64,000 bases of DNA, from positions 1-64,000 of the forward strand of contig LPNY01000158.1 of the NCBI GenBank assembly GCA_001655195.1. Reading direction: 5' to 3'. This document shows positions 1 to 7,946 of the stretch, piece after piece. The DNA comes from Arcobacter sp. EP1. Its GTDB lineage: Bacteria; Campylobacterota; Campylobacteria; Campylobacterales; Arcobacteraceae. Below the pieces are notes generated by a model. That model saw only the letters and a program-made list of their open reading frames with translations. It ran no database searches and had not been told where the DNA came from. Made by a program: the position numbers and the translations under genes. The first letter of the stretch is position 1. The number at the start of each line of letters is the position of its first letter.

Positions 1-38
1 CCAATGATAAAATAGAAGTTTTACTTAAAAGAGGTTGA
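1..38 (+). CDS. 3' end of an upstream gene (partial)
   Basis: One frame reads NDKIEVLLKRG and then stops at TGA 36-38. The composition looks like the tail of a real protein, and the next 250 bases lack a convincing gene. Only 11 codons are visible, so the family cannot be recognised and this could be chance. Confidence 0.3.
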   Translation, partial: NDKIEVLLKRG

Positions 39-56
39 TTTTTTATTATATTTTAA

Positions 57-131
57 GGTGACAACTCTCTTGTGCACGCTACGCTTAGTCACGCTTTGTT
101 ACTTTTTTCAGCGAAAAAACAAGTTGCCACC
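57..131. repeat. Palindromic element with inner hairpin
   Basis: GGTGACAACTCTCTTG at 57-72 is mirrored by CAAGTTGCCACC at 120-131 with a 4-nt gap in pairing. An inner TTTTTTC-AGC-GAAAAAA hairpin sits near 103-119. The middle carries CACGCTACGCTTAGTCACGC, far richer in G+C than its surroundings. It follows the putative upstream stop codon, so it may be a terminator-like or repeated intergenic element. The stretch 132-293 shows nothing I can assign. Confidence 0.4.
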
Positions 132-293
132 AAAAATTCTGTTTTTAGCTACTGACGTTTTTTCTTGTTTTATGAGTTTGTTGTCTGTTTGTATTTGGAT
201 TTTGAAAAATTACCATTTGCTTTCTTAGTAATTATCGGTAGTTTTAAGTTCTTGTTTAGAAAAGTTTTTATTTGGGGTCTAACCCCCTTATTA

Positions 294-758
294 CTAAAGA
301 GAATTTTTAAGAGAATTAAGTGCTGGTCTAAGATTAGAAATCCAATCTTTATCCAAAGAATTAAATTCATGTACAAATACATTTGCAGCACCTCGATCAA
401 AGATACCACGTGCAGCAACAGTTTTATGAAGTAAGACTAGTGTAGGTAAATTAAGCATTATAGACATTGTAGCTTCTATTTGATTCCACTCTGTAGTTAA
501 TGTAAGATTTTCTGAAATTTCTTCATGTTTAATAGTTCCAGATTTCATAAAAATTTGAGGTAAACCTAAAACTATTGTACATTGACATTTTGTCATCAAG
601 CTTTTTACATCATCAAAAGGTGTTTTTAATGGAATATGATTTTTTCCAATAGTATTTGCATTAAATCCAGTATCTTCAAGTAGTTGGTAAAAATCTTTTA
701 ATTTATGTTCTATTATTGGCGGCGTCCAATTCGGTCTAGAAATAAATGTTTCAATCAT
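294..758 (-). CDS. Unassigned 154-aa protein, possibly TIR/deoxyribosyltransferase-like fold
   Basis: The gene has a good start: AAGGAT precedes ATG at 758 on the minus strand. I do not recognise a named family. The middle reads WNQIEATMSIMLNLPTLVL, an acidic residue followed by an A-x-x-LxLP-hydrophobic strand. This resembles the E-x-G-x-A-x-A-L-G-K-P-V pattern of nucleoside 2-deoxyribosyltransferase and TIR-like NAD-cleaving folds; a GxFDRGA loop follows. There is no signal peptide or membrane segment, so it should be cytosolic. It stands alone in its region, with a 16-bp palindrome and paired GTCACA repeats directly upstream. The functional reading is inference only. Confidence 0.6.
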   Translation of the reverse strand: MIETFISRPNWTPPIIEHKLKDFYQLLEDTGFNANTIGKNHIPLKTPFDDVKSLMTKCQCTIVLGLPQIFMKSGTIKHEEISENLTLTTEWNQIEATMSIMLNLPTLVLLHKTVAARGIFDRGAANVFVHEFNSLDKDWISNLRPALNSLKNSL

Positions 759-774
759 ATTATATCCTTATCAT

Positions 775-819
775 AAAATATTAATATTTTATCAGACTGT
801 CGTCACAGTTTCTGTCACA
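775..819 (-). promoter_or_regulatory. Putative operator/promoter of the 154-aa gene
   Basis: AAAATATTAATATTTT at 775-790 is a perfect 16-nt palindrome 17 nt before the start codon. Just beyond it, GTCACA occurs at 802-807 and again at 814-819, spaced by 12 nt (about one helical turn), followed by a run of A. The same paired motif recurs at 29090-29107. Binding by a regulator is inference. Confidence 0.4.
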
Positions 820-890
820 AAAAAAGGAATTTTAAAAGTTTTTAAAAAAGATTGTTTTATTAGAATTTTTGTCGGAAGTTTGGTGTAGAT

Positions 891-970
891 TTTGCCGAAG
901 TCTAGCGAAGGTGTACTCTAAGTACATCGAAGCTAGAATTCGGTGAAAGATGCGCCGAAATTACGGCAAA
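891..970. repeat. Nested hairpin element, copy A
   Basis: The outer arms TTTGCCG (891-897) and CGGCAAA (964-970) pair. Inside them TAGC pairs with GCTA, and the innermost stem is GTGTACT against AGTACAT. It lies just after the guaA stop (975), in the space between guaA and the 154-aa gene. Copies with the same architecture but different stem bases occur at 2665-2723 and 51375-51519. Confidence 0.55.
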
Positions 971-974
971 AAAA

Positions 975-2513
975 TTATTCCCACTCGATTGTTGCTGGTG
1001 GCTTTGATGAAATATCGTATACTACTCGGTTGATCCCATCAACCTCATTGATAATTCTTCGAGAGATCGTCTCTAAAATATCATGTGGAATATGTGCAAA
1101 CGTTGCTGTCATACCATCTGTTGCTTCTACGATTCGTACACATACAGTATTATCATACGTTCTGTTATCACCCATAACACCTACTGATTTTACGTTTAAT
1201 AAAACAGTGAAGGCTTGCCATGTTTTATCGTAGTATCCACTTGCGTGAAGTACGTCTAACATGATTGTATCGGCTTTTCTAAGTAACTCTAAATCTGGTT
1301 TATTTACATCTCCCATAACTCGAATAGCAAGTCCTGGTCCAGGGAAAGGATGTCGTCCAATCATATCTCTTGGAAGCCCTAATTCTAATCCTAGAAGTCT
1401 TACTTCGTCTTTGAAGATTTCTCTTAATGGCTCAATAAGTTCAAATGTCATCCAATCAGGAAGTCCACCAACATTGTGGTGTGATTTGATTGTTTTTGAA
1501 GGACCTTTAACAGATACTGATTCAATAACATCTGTGTAAAGTGTACCTTGTGCTAAGAACTCAATACCATCATGTTTTTTTGCTTCTTTATCAAATACTT
1601 CAATGAATGTTTCACCGATAATTTTTCGTTTTGTTTCTGGGTCAACAACACCTTCTAATTTAGTAAGGAACTCTTCACTAGCATCAACGGTAATTAAGTC
1701 AACACCTCTTGCTTTGAACATCGCTTCAACTTGAGGTCTTTCATTGGCACGTAAAAGTCCATTGTCAACAAAGACAGGGATAAGTTGGTCACCAATCGCT
1801 TCTGCTAATAGTGTTGCAACAACTGATGAATCAACTCCACCTGATACACCACAAAGAACTTTTTTGTCCCCTACTTGTGCTTTGATTTTATTGATTTGTT
1901 CTTTTGCAAAAGAACCCATGTTCCACGTAGATTCACAGTCACAAATATATTTAGCAAAGTTCTTAAGTAACTTAGTACCTTGTGCTGAATGATATACTTC
2001 TGGGTGAAATTGGAAAGCGTAGATTTTTTCATTTTCATTTGCAATAGCTGCATATGGTGAGTTCTCACTTGTACCAATTGTTTCAAAACCTGTTGGAAGT
2101 TCATCAACTTTGTCACCATGAGACATCCAAACAATTTGACCATCATCTGTATCTTTAAACATTAGTGATTTTTTATTTTTAAAGTTTAATTTTGCTTTTC
2201 CATATTCATGGTGATCTGCTGGAACAACTGACCCACCATAATATTGAGAAATCAACTGCATTCCATAACAAATTCCAAGAATTGGAAGACCTAAATTAAA
2301 GATTTGATCATCTGGGTGATATGAATCTTTTGCATAAACTGATGCTGGACCACCTGAAAGAATAATCCCTTTTGGAGTTCTAGCTAAAATATCTTCGATT
2401 CTTTCATTGTAAGGTACAATCTCCGAATAAACACCAGACTCTCTAAGTTTTCGTGCAATAATTTGAGTGTATTGACTTCCAAAATCTAATACAACTATTG
2501 GTACATGTTTCAT
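975..2513 (-). CDS. guaA: GMP synthase (glutamine-hydrolysing)
   Basis: Converts XMP, ATP and glutamine to GMP, the last step of guanine nucleotide synthesis, in the cytoplasm. The class I glutamine amidotransferase domain (about 1-190) has the nucleophile in GICYGMQ (Cys82) and the His170/Glu172 pair in FQFHPEV. The ATP-pyrophosphatase domain has the P-loop SGGVDSS at 224-230. The C-terminal dimerisation domain ends PPATIEWE, the standard GuaA terminus. Length (512 aa) is normal. It is a single-gene unit on the minus strand with about 240 nt to the next gene downstream (nhaD), so it is probably transcribed alone. Confidence 0.98.
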   Translation of the reverse strand: MKHVPIVVLDFGSQYTQIIARKLRESGVYSEIVPYNERIEDILARTPKGIILSGGPASVYAKDSYHPDDQIFNLGLPILGICYGMQLISQYYGGSVVPADHHEYGKAKLNFKNKKSLMFKDTDDGQIVWMSHGDKVDELPTGFETIGTSENSPYAAIANENEKIYAFQFHPEVYHSAQGTKLLKNFAKYICDCESTWNMGSFAKEQINKIKAQVGDKKVLCGVSGGVDSSVVATLLAEAIGDQLIPVFVDNGLLRANERPQVEAMFKARGVDLITVDASEEFLTKLEGVVDPETKRKIIGETFIEVFDKEAKKHDGIEFLAQGTLYTDVIESVSVKGPSKTIKSHHNVGGLPDWMTFELIEPLREIFKDEVRLLGLELGLPRDMIGRHPFPGPGLAIRVMGDVNKPDLELLRKADTIMLDVLHASGYYDKTWQAFTVLLNVKSVGVMGDNRTYDNTVCVRIVEATDGMTATFAHIPHDILETISRRIINEVDGINRVVYDISSKPPATIEWE

Positions 2514-2664
2514 TAAACAGCTTCCTTTATTTTTCTATATAATTGGCGATTGTATCTAAAAAGGTATTTAGATTTGCTAAAGTAGATTTAAGTAGTGAAA
2601 ATTAGATTATGATTTATTTCAATAAAAGGTAAATAAGAAGAACTATTTTGTGTAAAATTAAGAG

Positions 2665-2723
2665 AAGATAGAATTTTTATGAGGCGTATACTCAAAAGTA
2701 TATCACGACTAAAATTCTATCTT
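2665..2723. repeat. Nested hairpin element, copy B
   Basis: The outer stem AAGATAGAATTTT (2665-2677) pairs with AAAATTCTATCTT (2711-2723). The inner stem GTATACT (2686-2692) pairs with AGTATAT (2697-2703) around a CAAA loop. GAGGC lies 5' of the inner stem and CACGAC 3' of it. It sits between guaA and nhaD, next to the nhaD terminator. Architecture matches copies A and C. Confidence 0.6.
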
Positions 2724-2726
2724 ATT

Positions 2727-2753
2727 AAAAGAAGTGCTAAGGCACCTCTTTTA
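2727..2753 (-). terminator. nhaD terminator
   Basis: On the minus strand an AAAAGAGGTGC / GCACTTCTTTT stem with one wobble pair begins at the nhaD stop codon and runs into T-rich sequence. It would end the lipoprotein-nadB-nhaD transcript. Confidence 0.6.
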
Positions 2754-4139
2754 TGCTCCAATTCCCATCATTTGGAACTGTAAGTACCAAATTGCTACAG
2801 AAACAACGTATCCAATAACGATTGTCCATGCATATTTCATATGAGAACCGAATGTATAGATTCCATGTAATTTACCCATTACACCAACACCTGCTGCTGA
2901 ACCGAATGAAATCATTGATCCACCAACACCTGCTGTTAATGTAACGAGCATCCACTGTGAGTGATCCATAGGTGGTGACGCTTTAAGTACTGCCGACATT
3001 ACTGGAATATTATCAACGATTGCTGATAAGAATCCAACCCCGATATTTGACCATGTTGGTCCAAGTACTGATGGGTCATACACTACAGATGCTAATGCTA
3101 ACCATCCAATAAAATATAATGCTCCAACAGCGGCCAAAATACCAAAGAAGAACATTAACGTATTGTTTTCAATTTTTGCAATTGAATCAAAAATATTAAA
3201 GTGATCTTTACCATACTGTAACTTTAACTTATACGAGTAAAGTTTAAGTACTGCAAGTCCAAACATCATACCCCACATTGCTGGTAAATGTAATATTTGA
3301 TGAGATAAAACTGCACAAGCAATTGTTGCAATACCAAGTACCATAACTACTTTTGCACCCTCTGCCATTTCTGGTTTTTTCTCTTTTGTTGCATCAAACG
3401 GAGGAACTGTATCAGGAACAAATCTCGCTAAAATCACTGCTGTTACTAAGTAACCAATAATTGAAGCTGGGAATAAGAACATAAAGTCAAAGAACGTTCC
3501 CTTTCCTGCTGTCCATGCCATAAGTGTCGTAATATCACCAAACGGCGACCACGCACCACCAGCATTTGCTGCAACTACGATGTTAATCGCACCTGGAACT
3601 AAGAATGCTTTATTCTCTTTTTCAATAGTAATTAATACTGTTGCAAGAATAAGTGCAGTTGTTAAGTTATCTGCAATTGGAGATAAGAAGAAAGCAATAA
3701 TACCAGTTGCCCAGAATAACTTTCTATATGTCCAACCTTTAGTAACTAAGTTGTATTTTAATCTATCAAATACTCCCATGTGAATCAATGACTCAATATA
3801 TGTCATCGCAACAAATAGGAAGAAGAAAATCCCTGCAATCTCTAAGATTAAGTGATTTGCTTGAATATGAATAAGATTCATATCTAAACCATTCATCGCA
3901 TAATAAATTGCAATTAAAATAAACATAAATGTACCAATAAATAAAGCAGGTTTTGCTTTGTCAATTTCATACTGCTCTTCTGCTGCTACAAAGTAGTACC
4001 CTACTGCAAAGATAAGTAAACAGGCAAATCCAACCCATGTCATAGTAATATCAGGGTTTTGTACGTGTTCTCCCCCACCACCGCCTGCTGCGAAAGCTGC
4101 AACAGAAACTAATAATAATGACATTAAAACTTTTAACAT
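2751..4139 (-). CDS. nhaD: NhaD-type sodium:proton antiporter
   Basis: Predicted inner-membrane Na+/H+ antiporter of the ArsB/NhaD superfamily (462 aa), exporting Na+ in exchange for protons. About a dozen hydrophobic segments are visible. The N-terminus is a signal-like helix followed by a Gly-rich patch (AAGGGGGEH), as in many NhaD proteins. Conserved-looking helix-break segments include SPIADNLTTALIL, NAGGAWSPFGDITTL, SAIVDNIPVMSAVL and GGSMISFGSAAGVGVMG, which match the NhaD family pattern. The start overlaps the nadB stop by 7 nt, so translation is probably coupled to nadB. A second, unrelated antiporter (NhaC type) lies at 45.9 kb. Confidence 0.93.
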   Translation of the reverse strand: MLKVLMSLLLVSVAAFAAGGGGGEHVQNPDITMTWVGFACLLIFAVGYYFVAAEEQYEIDKAKPALFIGTFMFILIAIYYAMNGLDMNLIHIQANHLILEIAGIFFFLFVAMTYIESLIHMGVFDRLKYNLVTKGWTYRKLFWATGIIAFFLSPIADNLTTALILATVLITIEKENKAFLVPGAINIVVAANAGGAWSPFGDITTLMAWTAGKGTFFDFMFLFPASIIGYLVTAVILARFVPDTVPPFDATKEKKPEMAEGAKVVMVLGIATIACAVLSHQILHLPAMWGMMFGLAVLKLYSYKLKLQYGKDHFNIFDSIAKIENNTLMFFFGILAAVGALYFIGWLALASVVYDPSVLGPTWSNIGVGFLSAIVDNIPVMSAVLKASPPMDHSQWMLVTLTAGVGGSMISFGSAAGVGVMGKLHGIYTFGSHMKYAWTIVIGYVVSVAIWYLQFQMMGIGA

Positions 4140-5590
4140 CCATTCTCCTTAATATAATGAGCTCCAAGTGAACTTGTACGTTCAATTGAAAATTCTAGTA
4201 TAGATTTTGCCGTAAGTAGCCTTAAAAATAATAGTCTTCCCACATCTTCTTGTAAGAATGTTTCTATTTGGGACAGTGCAGATTCTAGTTTGCTTTTTTC
4301 GCGTACTATTGCTGCATTTTCCCACATGATTTTTCGTAAACTATCTTTGATTGGTTTATCAATACTTTGATTTCTCGTGAAGGATTTTATCTTTTGCGTA
4401 TAATTTTCGCGTGATATTTCGAAACCTTCTTCTAAAGAATTCTCAACGGCTACTTTTGAGTAAACCAATCCTTCCAGTAGTGAATTTGAAGCTAATCTAT
4501 TTGCTCCATGCAAACCTGAGCAGGCTACTTCACCAATAGCATAAAGGTTTTTTATTCCTTTGACTTTTGCATCAATATCAATCTCAATACCACCCATAGC
4601 ATAATGAAACGCTGGTGAAATGGGAACCTTTTCAAAAGGTAACTCAAATCCTAGTTCTTTGATGTTGGAATAGATATTTGGGAATCGTTTTTTAAAAAAG
4701 TTTTTTGAGAAACTTTCAAAACTAAGGTAAACACCTTTTTTTGTTCGATTTGCATAGTCAAAAATTGCACGACTAACTACGTCTCTAGGAGCTAACTCTC
4801 CATCTTTGTGGTAGTCAAATAAAAAACGTTTATCATCATCATCAACCACATAAGCACCCTCACCTCGTAAGGCTTCACTTAAAAGTGGTTTTCGTGCATA
4901 TGACGTACCTTTAAAAACCGTGGGATGAAACTGCATCATCTCCATATCTTTTAAAGCAATGTTTTTCTCTAAACAAATACCTTGCACTTCACCAGCAATT
5001 GCCGGCGAATTTGTATGATATTTATATAAAGAACCAATTCCACCACTAGCAAGTATCACGTTGTTTGCGTAAGCTACTTCTTGTTTTGTTTCACTAACAA
5101 AATAGGAAGCTCCATAACAGATACCATCTTGGATTAAAAGATCATTGACAACACACTCTGTTTTAATTGCATGGGGGCATGATTTTAGTAAAAACATATG
5201 CATTTGTCGTCCTGTAGCATCACCATCTGCGTGTAAAATACGGCTTCTACTATGGGCTGCTTCTTTTGTAAAAGCTAGATTACCCTGTTCGTTCACATCA
5301 AAATCAAAACCTGCATGAATCAAATCATCAATACAACTCCTAGAGTTTTCACTCAAGACTTCTACGGCCTCTTTGTTATTGTGTTCAACCCCAGCTTTTA
5401 AGGTATCTTGAATATGTGCAGGTATGTCTGTTGCATCCACAGCAGTTGCGACGCCACCTTGTGCATAAAAAGTGTTACATTCCCAAGGTTCTTTTTTACA
5501 AATCACTAGTACATTTTTATCTCTTGGTATTAGTCTTGCAGCATTTAAACCTGCAATTCCTGCACCAATAATCAAATAGTCATAAATCAC
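4133..5590 (-). CDS. nadB: L-aspartate oxidase
   Basis: FAD enzyme oxidising L-aspartate to iminoaspartate, the first step of de novo NAD synthesis, in the cytosol. The N-terminal FAD site GAGIAG is at residues 9-14. Family landmarks include HADGDATGRQ, an MGGIEID segment and GLHGANRLASNSLLEGLVY near the C-terminal half. At 485 aa it is shorter than the E. coli enzyme (about 540), losing part of the helical tail. The start is GTG at 5590, which overlaps the stop of the upstream small lipoprotein gene (GTGA). nadB is therefore the middle gene of a three-gene operon with nhaD. Confidence 0.95.
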   Translation of the reverse strand: MIYDYLIIGAGIAGLNAARLIPRDKNVLVICKKEPWECNTFYAQGGVATAVDATDIPAHIQDTLKAGVEHNNKEAVEVLSENSRSCIDDLIHAGFDFDVNEQGNLAFTKEAAHSRSRILHADGDATGRQMHMFLLKSCPHAIKTECVVNDLLIQDGICYGASYFVSETKQEVAYANNVILASGGIGSLYKYHTNSPAIAGEVQGICLEKNIALKDMEMMQFHPTVFKGTSYARKPLLSEALRGEGAYVVDDDDKRFLFDYHKDGELAPRDVVSRAIFDYANRTKKGVYLSFESFSKNFFKKRFPNIYSNIKELGFELPFEKVPISPAFHYAMGGIEIDIDAKVKGIKNLYAIGEVACSGLHGANRLASNSLLEGLVYSKVAVENSLEEGFEISRENYTQKIKSFTRNQSIDKPIKDSLRKIMWENAAIVREKSKLESALSQIETFLQEDVGRLLFLRLLTAKSILEFSIERTSSLGAHYIKENGC

Positions 5591-5718
5591 TTTCTAGATT
5601 CTTCCTTTTGTGAATTATCAACATATACTGGGTCCGCTTTATAACCACAACCTGTCACACCTAATAAAAAAGCTGTTATAATACAGCCATGAAAAAAGTT
5701 AACGATATTCTTACTCAT
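5587..5718 (-). CDS. Small LptM/YifL-like lipoprotein (43 aa)
   Basis: A short reading frame begins ATG at 5718 (MSKNIVNFFHGCIITAFLL) and continues GVTGCGYKADPVYVDNSQKE to a TGA that overlaps the nadB GTG. It has a hydrophobic segment followed by the lipobox LGVTGC and a mature peptide starting CGYKADPVY. This resembles the tiny LptM (YifL) lipoproteins, whose mature end begins CGxKxP.Y and which assist LptD assembly in enterobacteria. The gene overlaps the start of the divergent DciA-like gene by 30 nt, which makes the exact start uncertain. The assignment rests on the lipobox, motif and operon overlap. Confidence 0.6.
   Translation of the reverse strand: MSKNIVNFFHGCIITAFLLGVTGCGYKADPVYVDNSQKEESRK
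5677..5682 (+). promoter_or_regulatory. -10 box close to the DciA-like start
   Basis: TATAAT lies only 6 nt before the ATG at 5689 and no AGGA-like ribosome site is present. If this is the real -10, transcription would begin at or near the A of ATG, giving a leaderless mRNA. The same bases are inside the opposite-strand lipoprotein gene, so the match could be chance. Confidence 0.35.
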
Positions 5719-6108
5719 TTGAAATATAGTCCTGAATTTAAAAAGATTAACACAAATAATACAATAGAAAAGTTAATAGATGCTTTACCCTTAAAACTTA
5801 AAAAGGGAGTCAAATTTGCCTATATAAAACGGCAAACACTTTTCTTTGTCCTTACCCATCCTGTGTTTAAAATGGAATTTGAGTATAACAAGAGTTTAAT
5901 AAAATCACTTTTAAAACCAGCCAACATAGCTAATGTGGATGATGTTCAGTTTTTTGTTACCAATAAAATTGAAAAAAAAGAAGAAGTAAAAAAAGAGGAA
6001 AAACCCTCTTTTAATGAAAGATCCTACGGACTGTTTGAAAACTTTGCAAAAGATGAAAAAACATTTAAAATTTTTGAAGAGATACGACAACTGATTAAAA
6101 AAGCTTAA
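5689..6108 (+). CDS. DUF721/DciA-like protein
   Basis: Basic 139-aa cytosolic protein. The N-terminal part (about 1-95) shows the helix-helix-strand pattern of DUF721/DciA proteins. It opens with a helix, continues LIDALPLKLKKGVKFAYIKRQTLFFV, then has a strand ending HPVFKMEFEYNK and a helix of Leu/Lys. DciA is the replicative helicase loader or operator in bacteria lacking DnaC/DnaI. The C-terminal part is a Lys/Glu-rich linker (about 98-110) and a short helix. It diverges from the lipoprotein-nadB-nhaD operon and converges with the YgjP-type gene, overlapping by 14 nt. The family call is moderate, from pattern only. Confidence 0.6.
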   Translation: MKKVNDILTHLKYSPEFKKINTNNTIEKLIDALPLKLKKGVKFAYIKRQTLFFVLTHPVFKMEFEYNKSLIKSLLKPANIANVDDVQFFVTNKIEKKEEVKKEEKPSFNERSYGLFENFAKDEKTFKIFEEIRQLIKKA

Positions 6109-6676
6109 GTTGATTATCCAAAAACTTATAGTTAGGACAATATTCTTGCACTAAACCCCAAAAACGTTTGGAATGGTTTTTATGTTTAATGTGCGCCAAT
6201 TCATGAATAATGACATACTCAATAACTTCTAGAGGATACTTCATCAACAAAATATTTAGGCTAATTGAGTTTTTTGAAGAGCATGAACCAAAACGAGTTT
6301 TATTCTTTCGAAATTTTAATGCTGTTGGGAAAAGTTCCATACGATTGGCATGTTTATCCACTAAATTAGGTAAGAGTTCTAAGGCTCTCGCTTTATAAAA
6401 GATATCACTATTTTCAACCTGCTCTTTTGGAAGGGGTTTCCCCAGATAATAAAAGTGACTTTCGAGGTCTTTATCTTCTAATCTTTTAAGATGTTTTTCT
6501 ATCCAATTTCGCTTTTTTTCAATGAGTGCTTTTGCATCCTCCAAACCAAAAAATCGATTCGCTTTTATTTGTAGTTCATTTTTATTTAAAATGCGTAAAT
6601 AACAGTGTTTCATCCTTGCCTTTTGCACTAAATTAACAGTAACTGAACAACTGTTCACCTCAATCTTAAAATCCAC
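6095..6676 (-). CDS. YgjP/SprT-like zinc metallopeptidase
   Basis: The C-terminal domain has the zinc motif HELAH with a third ligand His in KNHSKRFW, the arrangement of the YgjP-like (DUF45) metallopeptidase family. In the longest frame (GTG at 6709, 204 aa) these are His169, His173 and His179. I prefer the GTG at 6676, 11 codons in, because AAGGA lies 5 nt before it while 6709 lacks a ribosome site. The protein is cytosolic and its substrate is unknown. It overlaps the DciA-like gene tail-to-tail. Confidence 0.85.
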   Translation of the reverse strand: MDFKIEVNSCSVTVNLVQKARMKHCYLRILNKNELQIKANRFFGLEDAKALIEKKRNWIEKHLKRLEDKDLESHFYYLGKPLPKEQVENSDIFYKARALELLPNLVDKHANRMELFPTALKFRKNKTRFGSCSSKNSISLNILLMKYPLEVIEYVIIHELAHIKHKNHSKRFWGLVQEYCPNYKFLDNQLKLF

Positions 6677-6769
6677 AACTTTCCTTAAGAAATTTTTTGA
6701 TAAAATCACGCACTACATAATATTGACACAATAGTAGCATATTGAAAATTATAGTGAGGAATAACGCAG

Positions 6770-7942
6770 ATGAAAATTGCAAAAAGAATGGAGAAATTAT
6801 CTCCGTCAGTAACAATGGCTATTACTGCTTTAGGTCGGGAGCTTAAAGCACAAGGTAGAGACATTTTAAGTTTTAGTGCGGGGGAACCTGATTTTAACAC
6901 ACCTGAGGTGATTAAAGAAGCAGGAATTGAAGCGATCAGAGAAGGTCACACTAAATACACAGCAGTTGAGGGGATTACTGAAACAAAACAAGCAATTATT
7001 AATAAACTTAAACGAGATCACGGTTTAGAGTATGAACTGGGTGATATTGTTATTAGTAATGGTGCAAAACACTCACTGTTTAACCTATTTCAATGTTTAA
7101 TTGAAGCAGGTGATGAAGTTATTATTCCAGCTCCATACTGGGTAACGTATCCTGAGCAAGTAAAATATTCAGATGGTGTACCTGTTTTCATTGACACTGA
7201 TGACACAACAAGTTTTAAAATTACACCAGAGCAACTTCAAGCAGCAATTACGCCTAAAACTAAAGTTCTTTTATTAAATACACCTTCTAATCCAACGGGT
7301 GGTGTTTATTCTAAAGAAGAGTTACAAGCACTAGGTAAAGTATTAGAAGGGACTGATATTTTAGTATTCTCTGATGAGATGTATGAAAAAATCATGTTTG
7401 ACTCAAAAGAGTTTACAACTGCTGCGGAAGTAAGTGAAGATATGTTCAAACGAACAGTTACAATCAATGGTTTAAGTAAATCAGTTGCAATGACTGGATG
7501 GAGATTTGGATATTTAGCTACGCCTCACAAAGATCTTGTAAAAGCGATGATTAAACTTCAAGGGCAATGTACTTCTAATATCAACTCAATTACCCAACAT
7601 GCATCTATTTTAGCTTTAGAGGGTAAAGCAGATGATACTATTGCAATGATGCGAGGTGAATTTGAAAAACGAAGAGATGTTGCTATTGAAAAGTTCAATG
7701 CAATTGAAGGAATCTCTTGTGTTAAACCTGATGGTGCATTTTACCTATTTGTAAATATCAAAGGTGTTACATCAGACTCAATGAAATTCTGTGCAGACTT
7801 ACTTGAAAAAGAAGGTGTGGCAGTTGTACCGGGACTTGCTTTTGGTACAGAAGGGTACTTTAGATTCTCATTTGCTACAGATTTAACTTCTATTGAAGAA
7901 GGAATCAGACGAATTGAAAAGTTCGTAAAAGAGAACTACTAG
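6770..7942 (+). CDS. aspC: Aspartate aminotransferase (class I)
   Basis: PLP-dependent transaminase (390 aa) interconverting aspartate/2-oxoglutarate and oxaloacetate/glutamate, linking amino-acid and TCA metabolism. Landmarks are the substrate-binding SAGEPDFNTP (36-45), NTPSNPTGGVY (170-180), the aspartate in FSDEMYE, and the Schiff-base lysine Lys237 in SKSVAMTGWRFGY. GTGAGGA precedes the ATG. The cation-efflux gene follows after 4 nt, so the two are probably co-transcribed. Substrate specificity within the AT class I group is inferred from overall similarity to the bacterial aspartate aminotransferase subgroup. Confidence 0.93.
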   Translation: MKIAKRMEKLSPSVTMAITALGRELKAQGRDILSFSAGEPDFNTPEVIKEAGIEAIREGHTKYTAVEGITETKQAIINKLKRDHGLEYELGDIVISNGAKHSLFNLFQCLIEAGDEVIIPAPYWVTYPEQVKYSDGVPVFIDTDDTTSFKITPEQLQAAITPKTKVLLLNTPSNPTGGVYSKEELQALGKVLEGTDILVFSDEMYEKIMFDSKEFTTAAEVSEDMFKRTVTINGLSKSVAMTGWRFGYLATPHKDLVKAMIKLQGQCTSNINSITQHASILALEGKADDTIAMMRGEFEKRRDVAIEKFNAIEGISCVKPDGAFYLFVNIKGVTSDSMKFCADLLEKEGVAVVPGLAFGTEGYFRFSFATDLTSIEEGIRRIEKFVKENY

Positions 7943-7946
7943 TTCC

